Positions 1 through 11,289 of a DNA stretch of 64,000 nucleotides are shown here, one piece after another; position 1 is the stretch's first letter, and each line of letters begins with the position of its first letter. The position numbers were made by a program, and so were the translations under genes. Under the pieces are notes generated by a model that was not told where the DNA came from, searched no databases, and worked only from the letters and a program-made list of their open reading frames with translations. Source of the DNA: Arbacia lixula (Eukaryota > Echinodermata > Echinoidea > Arbacioida > Arbaciidae); NCBI GenBank assembly GCA_963669155.1, contig OZ022596.1:18463379-18527378 (forward strand). Reading direction: 5' to 3'.

Positions 1-779
1 CGGCGGCTTATCTTTATAGTAAAGGTCTGGTTTATTCAGAGGTTTTGATTATTCGAAGAATATATGAAGTACTTCCATTAGTTTGGAAAAGGAAAATAGA
101 AAATACGGAACCAGGAACTGATACATGTGATGAAATGACTTTTATAAGAAATAGCTGTAAATTTTCTTTAGATACGAATACATCTAAACAAGTTTATAAT
201 GATTTTGTGGAAAAGATAAGAGATAAGTCATCTTTGAAAGAAAAAATGAGAAATGTACATACTCGCGAGTTTTCTGATACAGATATAAAATCGGTATTTA
301 GTAGACCTAGAAAAAGTACTTTGAACTGTATATTGAGGGATTTCCAATTTAGGTTATTACACGGAATATTATATACGAACTATCATTTATGTAAATTCAA
401 CATTACTGATGATAACTTATGTTCATTTTGTCACAAAGAGGAAGAGACTTATAAACATATATTTTATACGTGTGAATTTGCTGGGATGATATGGGAACGG
501 TGCAGTAACCTTCTTGATTATATAAATTTAAAAAACTTAAGCTGGGAAGAGATTCATTTTGGAATTGACTTACCGGACAAAGGAAGAGGTCAATTAGTTA
601 ATCATGTTTTAATACTGGTAAAAAGATTAATTTTCTTAGGAAGAGGAAAGAACACACAAATAACTGAACAATCGGTTAAAAGCCAGATTGAACAAGATAG
701 GTTAGAAGAAAAAAGGATAGCAGTTTTGCATAATACATTATCAGTGCACTTGAAAAAGTGGGAAAATTGGTTATGGTAG
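1..779 (+). pseudogene. LINE-A ORF2 C-terminus (partial)
   Basis: The frame is open from the first bases of the window to the TAG at 777-779, so the annotated part is a fragment and the ATG at 45 is only an internal methionine. It corresponds to the last ~255 residues of the ORF2 polyprotein. A CCHC-type zinc knuckle is visible (CSFC, then H-x4-C in HIFYTC), as in the zf-RVT region that follows reverse transcriptase in L1/Tx1-type elements. The C-terminus ends KKWENWLW, the same as the copy at 31.1 kb and unlike the 40.4 and 45.5 kb copies (KKWGNWIW). It is labelled pseudogene because the rest of the ORF cannot be seen; the visible part has no stop or frameshift. Confidence 0.85.
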
Positions 780-1366
780 GGCTCCCCTGCCTTGTGAGTC
801 TTTATGTATTTGAAAATAAAATAAAACAAACTAAAATAAAACGTATATTTATTAACATTGAAGGAGTGGGACGACAATTCAGAAGTATTTTTAGTATCCA
901 CCAAGATATGCCCTGCAACTCGTTCTAGAGATGGTAATATGTATGCTCCTGTTCCAGAAGAAATAAGTGCATGTATAAGAAGCCCGGGGGGGGGGGGGGG
1001 TGGAGGGAAAGGAGAGGGCGGGGTATGGTTGAGGGGTGGGGTAGGGGAAATGGAGGGAAGGGCCTTTTTGGTGTCCCTTTTTCTTATCTAATTTATCAAT
1101 GAACACAATGAGCGAATGATATGTTTTTCCTTTTGAACAGCGATTAATGGTTGTTTTTCTTTATTGTTGTAATTTCATGTAATTCTTGAAAAATCTGACA
1201 GTTTGTATAAATTTGTTATGATCAATGATTATGACGAATATGTTTCTGGAAATAATTTATTTATTTGTTACAGTAATTGTAATTTAAATCATTCACGAAT
1301 AATTGTTCAATGTTCTGTAAAATTGGTGTTCATTGATTAATAAAATACACGTTGAAACAAAAAAAA
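1..1366 (+). mobile_element. LINE-A copy 1, 3' end (cut by window edge)
   Basis: This is the 3' part of a non-LTR retrotransposon. It holds the C-terminal ORF2 coding region to 779, a 3' UTR with a 15-base G run near 986-1000 followed by a purine-rich stretch, a terminal TTGATTAATAAAATACACG segment, and a short A tail at 1359-1366. The same 3' end recurs at 9.3, 30.5, 38.3, 41.5, 42.8 and 48.9 kb, so the boundary is defined by comparison. The flank after the tail (TAGAGAACATACC) does not resemble the PP-module Z flank used by other copies. The 5' end lies outside the window. Confidence 0.9.
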
Positions 1367-2690
1367 TAGAGAACATACCACTTATTCACTAAGAATATAA
1401 TTTATGTTAGATTTGATATTTCGTATACAATTTTAAAGTTGTTATATCTCAATAGCAAAAAACATGTCATAAAAGACTTGTATCAAGCTGAATTTGACAC
1501 ATCATTATAATCAGATGAAAGATGTCGAAGTAGGGTTTGTGGTATTACATGATTTCATAAATCATAATTGTTGTAATAATCCTAGGAATATTAAATGAGG
1601 TATTCACTTGTGGATAAATTTGGACCCAAAAGTTTGTGTGATGTAGGCCTACTAGTTTTATCACTTGCCCAATACAGATCTAATAGCATCACGTGACCGA
1701 TAGCCCCATTAGCGAGGGGTTTCGTAATCGATTACAAACGAATCATAATCGATCAAAATAACTCTGAAATAATCAGTTTTAAAAATGAATGAAATTAAAA
1801 TATCTTTTTGAATTAAAAAAAATGCACGTTAGTAATTTGAAATTTAGCAGATATATGTGATTTTTTTGCTGATATTCGTGAATATCATTTACAGATCATC
1901 GAAATCACTTTGCATAACGAATATCTAATGTGAGATGTCATGGCTAAAATTCTTTTGAGCAAACTTGACTTGGGTGTAATTCGTACATTCATATCAGAAA
2001 GATCTGTACCCCAGAGCGTTTCAATCTCTCAAAGTTTTGATTTTGTGACGCCACGTGCGATTAGCCCTCCCATGTTGTGTACATTTTATTCAGGTAAAAA
2101 TGTCAATTTACCCAGAAAGGTATGCTTGATTTTACATATGATTGTGAAACAGCATTACAGCATTACAGTTCTTACACACGTACCTCTATGAAAAAAAAAA
2201 AACATTCCTTCAACAAAAACAGAAAAAGGACAATAATTCAAGGAATCATGTAACACACAACAATCATAATCGGAAAGCACCTCGCATGACTTTTGTGACG
2301 TAACAAACAATTGATATTTCAAAAGATCATAACTTTCTTATCCTTCGACGGATTTTCGTGAAACCTTCACTGATATGTTTCTTTCATATTTCTTCGTTTA
2401 TTGTACATATCTATATTTGTAGACCTGTCTATAAGTAAGATAATTTATTTTATTGCGAGAGGAGGCCGATTTGTAAGTCCTCCCACTTAAAAACATTTGC
2501 AACATCATCTAACAGACTGTGTAAACGAAGGAATACCCTTAAAGGAATACCCCTGCACTAACTAGGAAACCCCTATCCTTTCTTGTGAGATGTACGACTT
2601 GTTTTATCACATGCCCAGCATTGGCCGATCAGCATCACGTGACCGATAAGCCACACCATTTTAGCGGGGAAAAGGGGTGGGGTGGGGGGG
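1367..2690. repeat. Degenerate repeat region with F2 palindrome and MITE remnant
   Basis: No gene is recognised. Around 1684-1758 and again at 2632-2735 the sequence carries a related pair of motifs: CATCACGTGACCGATA, a GGGG-rich spacer, then an imperfect palindrome AATCGATTACA ... AATCGATCA. This is the F2 form of the P2 palindrome. Positions about 1930-2405 resemble part of the MITE found at 62.5 and 63.5 kb (GTGACG sites, ATAACTTTCTTATCCTT, GGATTTTCGTGAAACCTTC). Short ORFs here have no recognisable domain. Confidence 0.5.
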
Positions 2691-3140
2691 GGGGGGGGGT
2701 GTTCAGAATCGATTACACAGTGTCTCCTATTCGATCACTTTATTCATACAATGTAATATTTGAACGAATATTTAGATGACATACAGAGGTATTTATTCAT
2801 TGCATCCATAATAATTCAAGTAAGTAACTAAGATTTGGCGGTAAAAATAAATTCTTTATTTCTACTTATTGATCATTTATTATGTGATAATAAAATGATC
2901 ATTTAAACTAATTATATTTTTCTTTACATAACGAATACATATTATAAATATTTCTGAATTATATTAATTCCCTCTCACTCTTCCATCATACGAAAAGAAA
3001 ATTTTGAAAAGTACCGAACCTCACAGCTGTTAGTAGTAAAGAACCATAATACCTAACATGAAATGAAATATATGCAGTGCTGTGACTTTGCGGAGTTCTT
3101 CGTGTTCCAATCCTCATTGGGTATACCAATGTCTGGGTAC
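2632..3140 (-). repeat. F2 module, degenerate
   Basis: An F2 P2-like palindrome at about 2704-2735 is followed by an AT-rich segment containing GAATATTTAGATGACAT. This segment also occurs after the palindromes at 6.6 and 13.8 kb. Near 3103-3140 lies a degraded counterpart of the F2 P1 palindrome (CCAATCCTCATTGGGTATACCAA). Orientation is given relative to the PP modules, with P2 to the left of P1. Confidence 0.45.
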
Positions 3141-4471
3141 TACGCTGAGAAGAACATGGTAACAGCCGAATACATGAGCAACGTACTACGTCTGGGTAGC
3201 ACAGACTAGGCTGGTCAGTGACGCAGGCACTGGAGATCAGTGGACCCAGGGCGCGTTTCTCGACACGATGACAACTCTCATCTCAGCTCTAATTCCGATA
3301 GTTAGCACTGAGGTGATTCTCGAAGCCAGTACAACTCTAATCTCAATTCTAAATGCTGGACCTGCTCGGACCTTGTCAAATCAATTGTTCTCCATCGGAC
3401 GATCCTTGAGAACAATAGTGGCTTATGGAGAACTGAATTGCGTACTTACGACTTTGAAAAGTGGATATATTTGCATTACGCGTTCGATGATAACATTTCT
3501 GCTGCATTTTGTCAGAATTCGCTAGGCATTAAATCAGCTGTGGTGGGGAATGGGGTTTCCTTGTTTAACATCACCCCATTGAAGCGAGATTCATGATAAA
3601 GGTTGACAAATATTTTAAAATGTTGAGTATCATTCGAGCATTCCGTAGATCCGAGGGCCAGTCTAAGCAATCCGACATTCTAACATTGTTTAATGTTGAA
3701 AATTCACTCGTGTTCGCTTATTTATTATTGAATGATTAGGTCTACGTGTGATTGAGATTTTTGCATCAGTTCTGAATACCAACACATGCATGTGATTACC
3801 CCTTTTTCAATATTCAGACATTTATTTTAAGAATGGGTTTAAGAATGGTTTGCGTAAACTATAATTTACATGGCATCTTTCAACACAAATATGACCGAAA
3901 TGGAAAGCATTGAAGAAAATCGATGAATAATTTGATTTATCAGAAAAAAATGAGAGATTGAAAGTACAACAATCTTCATGAAAATGATGTGTCATACATC
4001 AAGCCATAGACTAATCAACGTTTTTAAACAGTCTTCACCCCATATTTAACAAAATGATAATGATTTCAATCTGATATTTTATCAAATTATTGCGGAGTTT
4101 CGTGAGAAAGGCTATAAATTTGTCTGAAAATTCCGATCCAGTATCGATACACGAGATGTCACTGATAGCCGACTTAGCAATCTCTTCGAGAAACGGTTAA
4201 GCACTATTAATACTAGCGTGAGTCCTAAGTGAGATGTAACTGGCATTCTGATGCATTAACAGGCTCATTGACTTAACGTGTTTAATTTCACTGTTGTAAG
4301 TACCTTGTGAATGATGCTGTTAGTCAACCTGTAAGATTGCGTATGATTTTTTTCTTATGATAGAAATTGTGTTATTTTAACTACTGGCACTCGTAAAACG
4401 TCTATGGTAAATGAGTTTTGAACGAAACGCAGCTTGACACATCCCATTTCAAGGGAGAAATTACATCAACA
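3141..4471. other. Non-coding stretch, possible old foldback element
   Basis: No gene is seen. CGTTTCTCGA near 3256 and the inverted TCGAGAAACG near 4187 could be remnants of terminal inverted repeats of an element about 0.9 kb long, but the match is short. At about 4265-4330 there is a segment (TTGACTTAACGTGTTTAAT, CACTGTTGTAAGTA) that recurs at 24.3 kb and inverted at 30.25 kb, so this stretch is also partly repetitive. Confidence 0.3.
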
Positions 4472-4698
4472 TTTTTTTTTTAAATGATATTTTTTATTTT
4501 CTCTCAAATCAATTGAACAAATCATTCTTACATAAACTTGATACATTGTACATTGATGTATTGAATTAAACATAAATTGCAATAGTAGCAAAAAGTACCT
4601 ATTCATATATTGTTTACAAACATGGTTGTACAATCAAATATCTTGAGAGAAAAGTTTTGTCTATTTAATCTCTCACACACATACGCACCCTTACATAC

Positions 4699-4738
<40 letters not shown>

Positions 4739-4805
4739 AAACACACACGCACACACACACACACACATATATACACTTCCACTCCACTCTTGCTTCCATC
4801 TATCA
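4472..4805 (-). mobile_element. A-tailed CA-microsatellite retroelement, copy 1
   Basis: On the minus strand this element ends with ATTTGAGAGAAAATAAAAAATATC and an A tail (T run at 4472-4481). Sharing this end are the copies at 7.05, 7.42, 14.2, 14.86 and, on the plus strand, 16.5 kb. Moving 5' it contains CAATTTATGTTTAATTCAA, CAAGATATTTGATTGTACAA, and then a long GT/CA microsatellite. The A tail and polyadenylation-like AATAAA show retrotransposition; no protein is encoded here, so it is a truncated LINE or a SINE-like element. Confidence 0.6.
4672..4775. repeat. (CA)n microsatellite
   Basis: Interrupted CA dinucleotide tract of about 100 bp lying inside the A-tailed retroelement at 4472-4805. 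The His/Thr- and Val/Cys-rich reading frames across it are artefacts of the repeat. Confidence 0.95.
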
Positions 4806-5228
4806 TTAATATCTCTTGTACTGTATGTTTCTTGTAAAATATTATATATGTCTACTTATCTCTACGCCAATTAAAAATTTTCTGTCTTTTTGATCTCTCT
4901 CTTTTATTCCTTTTACATTTAGCGATATAAAGTTACGAACAATAGATACATTCCTATATTCCATTTAAATCAAAGAGAAAAAAATGAATTAACCTGTCGA
5001 CTATTCTACATTTTTCAGGCAACGGCGAGGCGATCACAATTATTGACTTTTCTATTTTCCGTAAACTTCATTTCATTTACATCGGAGAGTCTGTGACATC
5101 TATTCAACCCGAACGGCACACCTACAGTAGCATACACGTATATAAAAAAAGACAAACACACACCCAATCACACAACACAAAACATTCATACTCATAAACA
5201 CATCTGCTGTCATGTTCGAGGCCCTCCC

Positions 5229-5326
5229 ATTGCCTATTCTAATTCAAGGCTTGACGACTCTAGACAGAAGTACCAACAACTTGACCGCATAATAAAACAG
5301 TACAGGGCGTGACGACCTTATAGTGT
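5229..5326 (+). repeat. F2-associated direct repeat, left copy
   Basis: About 97 bp starting TATTCTAATTCAAGGCTTG and ending ACCTTATAGTGTTATT. A near-identical copy lies at 6263-6366, with only a few substitutions. The two copies bracket the LTR-like segment 5333-6255. The right copy continues into the rest of the F2 unit; the left one does not. Confidence 0.8.
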
Positions 5327-6262
5327 TATTTGTGTTATAAATTTGTGTAATCCATGCACATAGCCATTAAAGAAGCTGCACTCTATGTGCTTGTGAAATT
5401 CCTCACTAACTTTGTGAAATAAACATTGCGCAATGTACTGCCTGGAAGAGTCTGGAATGCTATTTACATGAAAGAATGTTCCACTTAGCTGAGACTCATT
5501 AGCATAATAAAGGAGGCACTGGCTAGAGTGTCCCTAGGGAGTTTAGTGACCTTTTAGGGCCAGTGATGACTCATCAGTGTAATCTGGGTCAGGTCAATAT
5601 TGTTTATCATGTATTTCTAGATGTACTTAAATTTTCTATAAGCAGATAATAGAACCTTCTAGAATATACAGATTGTAGTATATATATATATATGAGTTGC
5701 TTCAATAGGAGTTCAGTTTACCTATCATCTCGCCCCAGTCACCTGTGGTATATAGTAACCCGCATCTAAGATTTTGTTGTGACCCTGGCCCAATACTTAC
5801 CTGTGGATTTATACGAGGATTTTCTCTACGTGGATACCTGCCTGTTAAATAGTGCTTATGAGACCCTGCCTGTGGAAGGCACACTCTCTGTGGATTGATA
5901 TTTGACCATCTTGGATCATCTATTTGGACTTGACTATCTGGAATACCTGCTCTTCAGCGTACAACATTGGGATCAACATTGCGATCATAATTTGGGAATA
6001 GTGGATCGGATTATTAACTGGACCATCAGCGAGAGCCGTGGATCCATTGGACTTCAGTATCCTCCAGCACTGTAAGCTAATCTGTATCCATATATTGTAA
6101 AGTAAATTTATATACATGTACATGTATTGATGTATTGATTTACTGAGAGTGAAAGCTTGTCTTGATTTTAAAAGGGAAATACCTTATATGATTAAGAACA
6201 CATAAACTAAATATTGGTATCATTTTGTGCGATCCTTTCTGGCGTGAACTGATCGTAACACT
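5327..6262. other. Unclassified ~0.93 kb segment between direct repeats, LTR-like
   Basis: The segment begins near TGTGTTATAAATTTG and ends near GATCGTAACACTATTC, so it could be bounded by TGT...ACA. It contains TGAAATAAACA near 5415 and a TA run near 5679, features one could expect in a solitary LTR. There is no coding sequence, primer-binding site or polypurine tract in view, and no clear 4-6 bp duplication. A solo LTR is a guess; an unrelated insertion between duplicated flanks is equally possible. Confidence 0.25.
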
Positions 6263-7010
6263 ATTCATACACTATTCTAATTCAAGGCTTGACGACTCTA
6301 GACAGAAGCACCAACAACTTGACGGCATAATAAAACAGTACAGGGCGTGGCGACCTTATAGTGTTATTGGTCTTACTGTGAAAAAAAAAACCCGGGAAAA
6401 GCAGAGAAACCAAAATTGGTTGGCTTTAGAACTCTTCCTCTTTATTTGACTTTTAACGTCAGGCATATGGTATCACAAAAGGGCATTCTCTCTTTTGCCT
6501 TTTTAAATTTTCAAACATCTACAAACACACCCAGATGACAAATAACCTCTTTTTACGTAAGCCCTGACTTTATTCTCTGATCACATGGTGAGTCGATTAA
6601 ACACTGTCTTATAATCGATCACAAAATTCACATTATTTTTTAACGAATATTTAGATGACATAAATAGCATTCATTCTTTGCATTCATAATCAATGTATGT
6701 AATTTAAAATCTAGCTAAAAATACTTAATTTTATAATAATTAAATGTCTATTCGTTCATTATTTCACGTTTGATTATTAAATGATTGTTGAAATTAAGAA
6801 CAATTTTAATACTAATAACTAGTAAATAATATAAATGTATATAATATATTTGGGGTTCCTCCTCATTCATGTGTAGTCTAAAAATCACTAAAAATCTGTA
6901 AATATTTGCAAGGTACGCATCCCACCGCATTGGGGCGTACCAATGTATTGTTCGCTCTTTTCACCTTATTTCTATCGCGACATCGCCTGTAGCCGACATG
7001 TCAAGCAACA
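6263..7010 (-). repeat. F2 repeat unit with paired palindromes
   Basis: The unit runs from the 97-bp direct repeat through TTGGTCTTACTGTGAAAAA, CTCTTCCTCTTTATTTGAC, GGGCATTCTCTCTTTTGCC and TAAGCCCTGACTTTATTC. It then reaches a P2-like palindrome at about 6594-6622 (GTCGATTAAAC ... ATAATCGATCAC), an AT-rich core, and a P1-like palindrome at 6911-6941 (GGTACGCATCCCA ... TGGGGCGTACC). It is the uninterrupted reference for LINE and MITE insertions in other F2 copies at 8.45-9.27 and 13.75 kb. Order of parts is P2 then P1, so it is minus relative to the PP modules. Confidence 0.7.
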
Positions 7011-7039
7011 TCTTTTATTCCTTTTTTGTTTCTAAAGAT

Positions 7040-7402
7040 CCTACTCTATATCCTCTCAAATCAATTGCACAAATTATTCTCACATAAACTGTTGATACAA
7101 TGTACAGTGATATTTTGAATTAAACGTAATTTGTAATAGTTATATAAACAAAAGAAAAAGCAAATTTTCATATATTGTTTACGAAACATTATTGTACAAT
7201 CAAGTCTTGAGAGAAAAGTTTTGTCTATTTATTCTCCCAACCCCTCCCCCGTTTGAACATACTCCCAACATCCCTATGCACACACTCAAACTCTCTTTCT
7301 TACACACACGCACCCACACACACACAAACACACACACACAACAAAATATGTGTACCGAAGGATACATGCAAAAGTAGTGCAATCGCAGCCTTTCCAGCAT
7401 AT
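7040..7402 (-). mobile_element. A-tailed CA-microsatellite retroelement, copy 2
   Basis: Same family as 4472-4805. From left to right it shows CTCTCAAATCAATTGCACAAA, ACAATGTACAGTGATATTTTG, CAAGTCTTGAGAGAAAAGTTTTG, a C-rich block (CCCAACCCCTCCCCCG), a CA tract at about 7301-7345, and GTACCGAAGGATACATGCAAAAG. The C-rich block is a G-rich tract on the element's sense strand. Confidence 0.6.
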
Positions 7403-7412
7403 CTTCTTTTTT

Positions 7413-7668
7413 TTTTAAGATTTTGTTTATTTTCTCTCAAATCAATTGAACAAATCATTCTTACATAAACTAGATACATTGTACATTGATATTTTGAGAT
7501 AAACATAAATTGCAATAGCAAATAACAACAAAAAAATGTTTGCAAAACATTATTGTACAATCAAGAATCTTGAGAGAAAAGTTTTGTCTATTTATTCTCC
7601 CACCCCCTCCCCCGATTAGTACTCCCAACATCTTCATCCACACACCCAAACTCACACACACATACGCA

Positions 7669-7708
<40 letters not shown>

Positions 7709-7830
7709 ACATCTCCACACAAACACACAAACACAAAAAACAAAATAAGTGTACCGAAGGATAATATGCAAAAGTAGTGCAATCGCAGCCGTTCCAGCAT
7801 CCAGCCATTCCAGCATATCACCTTGCGATA
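7413..7830 (-). mobile_element. A-tailed CA-microsatellite retroelement, copy 3
   Basis: Starts with a T run (the A tail on the minus strand) at about 7409-7418 and TTTGTTTATTTTCTCTCAAATC. The C-rich block CCCACCCCCTCCCCCG and a CA tract at 7638-7742 follow. The distal end extends past GTAGTGCAATCGCAGCCG to CCTTGCGATACCGATATC, as in the copy ending at 15.3 kb. It lies head-to-tail behind copy 2. Confidence 0.6.
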
Positions 7831-7924
7831 CCGATATCTGATCGATTGCTCTTGGGAACGGAGAGAACATAATTAAGAACGGCGAGGTGAATATTATCTA
7901 TTTTTTGGCAGAAGTTAGAAAAAG

Positions 7925-8573
7925 TTAGAGTGTTATTGGTCTTACTGTGAAAAAAAAAACAACCGGGAAAAGCAAAGAAACCAAAATTGGTTGACTTTGG
8001 AACTCTTCCTCTTTATCTGACTGTTAACGACAGTATCACAAAAGGGCATTCTCTCTTTTGCCTTTTTAAATTTCCAAGCATCTCCAAACACACCCAGATG
8101 AAATAATATCCACACAGTGATTTGAGACTAGGGGAGTAATGACCTCTTCCTTACGCATTCCTGACTTCATTCTCGGATACCTACCTAAAATATTGGTGCG
8201 GCATTCACCTATTGCTTTGCAATAAATACGTAGCTCCAAAATAACATGTTCATCTCAGATTTTTAAGTGTGTTCAAGATCTTCATTTTCATTGTTTGTTA
8301 CATAATCCATTATAATCACAATTTTCTTTCAACGATCAATAAACACACTGCACACTACAATCCGTGAATGTCAACGCCCATTTCTCAAAAGCACAGTGAA
8401 TTTTCCTTCCCAATCTTATCCATATCCTAGCTTGACCACTTATTAACGGTACAAAGCGAGACGACCTTTTACACAGATTATTGATTGTCTTACTGTGAAA
8501 AATAAAACCCTGGGAAAAGCAAAGACAACAAATAGATTGACTTTGGAACTCTTCCTCTTTATCTGACTTTTAA
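7925..8573 (-). repeat. F2 repeat fragments
   Basis: Positions 7929-8195 repeat the F2 sequence from GTGTTATTGGTCTTACTG to GACTTCATTCTCGGA. Positions 8445-8573 repeat the same start again (GACGACCTTTTACACAGATT, CTTACTGTGAAAAATAAAAC, CTCTTCCTCTTTATCTGAC) and are interrupted at TTAA by the element 8574-9092. The stretch 8200-8440 holds nothing I recognise. Confidence 0.6.
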
Positions 8574-9092
8574 AGATTGTCCGTCCCTTTTGCAAGCTTA
8601 AAATTTGAAATCGTCTATCACGATGGTAAATTGAAGAAAGTGTGATTCAAGACCATTTCTAAGAATATAGCATGTTGAAGCTTTCTCTATATGTAAAAAT
8701 TTCAGCCGTTAAATTTCAAACCGACTTTTTTCGTACTACGAAAAAAGTATTAGTCTTTGTTACAGCATCTATGTGGTTATTATGCATGTGTGAAATCCTA
8801 ATCTTATGAGTAATTACCAATTTTGGAGATGATTCCTTCTATAGAACAATTTTTTTCATAATGCGTTTTATAATTTAATAAACAGATTAATCAATAAAGC
8901 AGATATTTCAACACAAACTGCTAAGAGCCTGAGGTAAAGACTATTAATCAGACGCTGTTTACGTGCATTATTTGAATTTTACACTACATATCAGTTTCAA
9001 ATTATGAATATACAGCTTGCTAACACTTCTCTATTTTTTTTTGCCAATGTTTCGATGGTTTTGTGGTGATCTGAAAAAGGGACGGGCTGTCT
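8574..9092. mobile_element. TTAA-flanked MITE (519 bp) inside F2 repeat
   Basis: Terminal inverted repeats AGATTGTCCGTCCCTTTT and AAAAGGGACGGGCTGTCT bound the element. TTAA is present on both sides (8570-8573 and 9093-9096). The uninterrupted paralogues at 6447 (GACTTTTAACGTCAGG) and 8022 (GACTGTTAACGACAG) show a single TTAA at this point, so the flanking TTAA is a true target duplication. TTAA targets are typical of piggyBac- and Kolobok-like transposases. No ORF of note lies inside, so the element is non-autonomous. Confidence 0.75.
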
Positions 9093-9268
9093 TTAACGAC
9101 CGGCTTACGGCGGTATCAAAAAATGGCATTCTCTCTTTTGCCTTTTTAGATTTCTAAACATCTCGAAACAAACCCAGGTGGCAAAATGATTCCCATATAG
9201 TGATGGAGACTAGGGGGAGTAATAACCTTTTTTTTTTACGTAAGCCCTGACTTTATTCCCTGATTACA
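9093..9268 (-). repeat. F2 repeat, right part up to LINE insertion
   Basis: Continues the F2 unit interrupted by the MITE at 8574-9092: TATCAAAAAATGGCATTCTC, AACAAACCCAGGTGGC and TAAGCCCTGACTTTATTC. It stops at CTGATTACA where the poly(T) of the LINE-A copy begins. The continuation of the unit (P2-like palindrome) is found at the other end of that LINE, at 13750. Confidence 0.7.
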
Positions 9269-9811
9269 TTTTTTTTTTTAAACAATTATTCATGAATGAT
9301 TTAAATGACAATTACTGTAACAAATAAACAAATTATTTCCAGAAACATATTCGTCATAATCATTGATCATAACAAATTTATACAAACTGTCAGATTTTTC
9401 AAGAATTACATCAACTTACAACAATAAAGAAAAACAACCATTAATCGCTGTTCAAAAGGAAAAACATATCATTCGCTCATTGTGTTCATTGATAAATTAG
9501 ATAAGAAAAAAGCACACAAAAAAGGCCCTTCCCTCCATTACCCCTACCCCACCCCTCCACCATACCCCGCCCTCTCCTTTCCCTCCACCCCCCCCCCCCC
9601 CCCCCGGGCTTCTTATACATGCACTTATTTCTTCTGGAACAGGAGCATACATATTACCATCTCTAGAACGAGTTGCAGGGCATATCTTGGTGGATACAAA
9701 AAATACTTCTGAATTGTCGTCCCACTCCTTCAATGTTAATAAATATACGTTTTATTTTAGTTTGTTTTATTTTATTTTCAAATACATAAAGACTCACAAG
9801 GCAGGGGAGCC

Positions 9812-11289
9812 CTACCATATCCAATTTTCCCACTTTTTCAAGTGCACTGATAATGTATTATGCAAAACTGCTATCCTTTTTCCTTCTAACCTATCTTGTT
9901 CAATCTGGCTTTTAACCGATTGTTCCGTTATTTGTGTGTTATTTCCTCTTCCTAAGAAAATTAATCTTTTTACCAGTATTAAAACATGATTAACTAATTG
10001 ACCTCTTCCTTTGTCCGGTAAGTCAATTCCAAAATGAATCTCTTCCCAGCTTAAGTTTTTTAAATTTATATAATCAAGAAGGTTACTGCACCTTTCCCAT
10101 ATCATCCCAGCAAATTCACACGTATAAAATATATGTTTATAAGTCTCTTCCTCTTTGTGACAAAATGAACATAAGTTATCATCAGTAATGTTGAATTTAC
10201 ATAAATGATAGTTCGTATATAATATTCCGTGTAATAACCTAAATTGGAAATCCCTCAATATACAGTTCAAAGTATTTTTTCTAGGTCTACTAAATACCGA
10301 TTTTATATCTGTATCAGAAAACTCGCGAGTATGTACATTTCTCATTTTTTCTTTCAAAGATGACTTATCTCTTATCTTTTCAACAAAATCATTATAAACT
10401 TGTTTAGATGTATTCGTATCTAAAAAAAATTTACAGCTTTTCTTATAAAAGTCATTTCATCACATGTATCAGTTCCTGGTTCCGTATTTTCTATTTTCTT
10501 CATATATACTTCATATACTTCATATATACTTCATATATTCTTCGAATAATCAAAACCTCTGAATAAACCAGACCTTTACTATAAAGATAAGCCGCCGAAT
10601 ATAACTCCCCACTCCTGTCTATAATATGTTCCACTCTATAAAAAAATTCTTCAACTGCAAATTTTCATTATAAATAGATTTTCCTTCAATTCGAATCATT
10701 TTATTATTTAAAAGGACTTCCTTCCGTACCTGATTATGATTACCCCTAAATTCCTTCGTTTTCCCCCAGACTTCTAATGAGTTCGCATAGAATAGCGGTA
10801 TAGACAAATCCAAAAGGTCTACTAAATAATTACCACAAAATATAAATTTGTCTCCTATCTGCTTTGTACATTCCTCAAAGTATTGTTTCCATTTCATTTC
10901 TTGTTTACCATGACAAAGCCTTTTGACCCACATTACTCTTTGAGCGTCTATTAAAGATGGAAAATGCATTAATTTTAAACCCCCTTGTTCATAACCTAAA
11001 GCTAAAACACTTTTTATTAATCTTCGGTTTTCCTCGCCAAATAAAATCCCAAACAATACTTTCTAACTCACCATATACCCAGTTTGGCACCGGAGTGAGA
11101 GAGGCAATATATATAAGCTTAGAATAAATAAAAGTCTTCAATAACTGAATTTTACCCTTAAGTGTCAAATCTCTTTGCTTCCACCATATCAATATTTTTT
11201 AAATTTTACTTAGAATTTCTTTATAGTTCTTATTTTCCTTCACATCGGGATCCAACGTGAAGTATACCCCTAAAATCTTTAAAACACCC
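9812..11289 (-). pseudogene. LINE-A ORF2 C-terminal half, broken
   Basis: The frame encoding the zinc knuckle and C-terminus is open from 10357 to 9812. Upstream it is broken: an A-rich indel near 10431 and a run of repeated ACTTCATAT units near 10500-10535 replace the ordinary sequence, so the reading frame is lost. The thumb/connector part is readable from 11056 to 10619 and 11192 to 10989 in different frames. Compared with the copy at 31.1 kb there are several frameshifts, so this is a dead copy. Confidence 0.85.

Noticed and set aside
858-1106. Gly/Arg- or Pro-rich open frames in LINE 3' UTRs (also at 9.5, 30.8, 41.1, 48.6 kb)
   Set aside because: They read through the G/C run of the 3' UTR; the frame changes with run length between copies.
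4603-4837. His/Thr-rich and Val/Cys-rich open frames over CA/GT tracts (also at 7.2-7.8, 14.4-15.8 kb)
   Set aside because: They are translations of dinucleotide repeats, open on both strands and in several frames; no start context or domain supports them.
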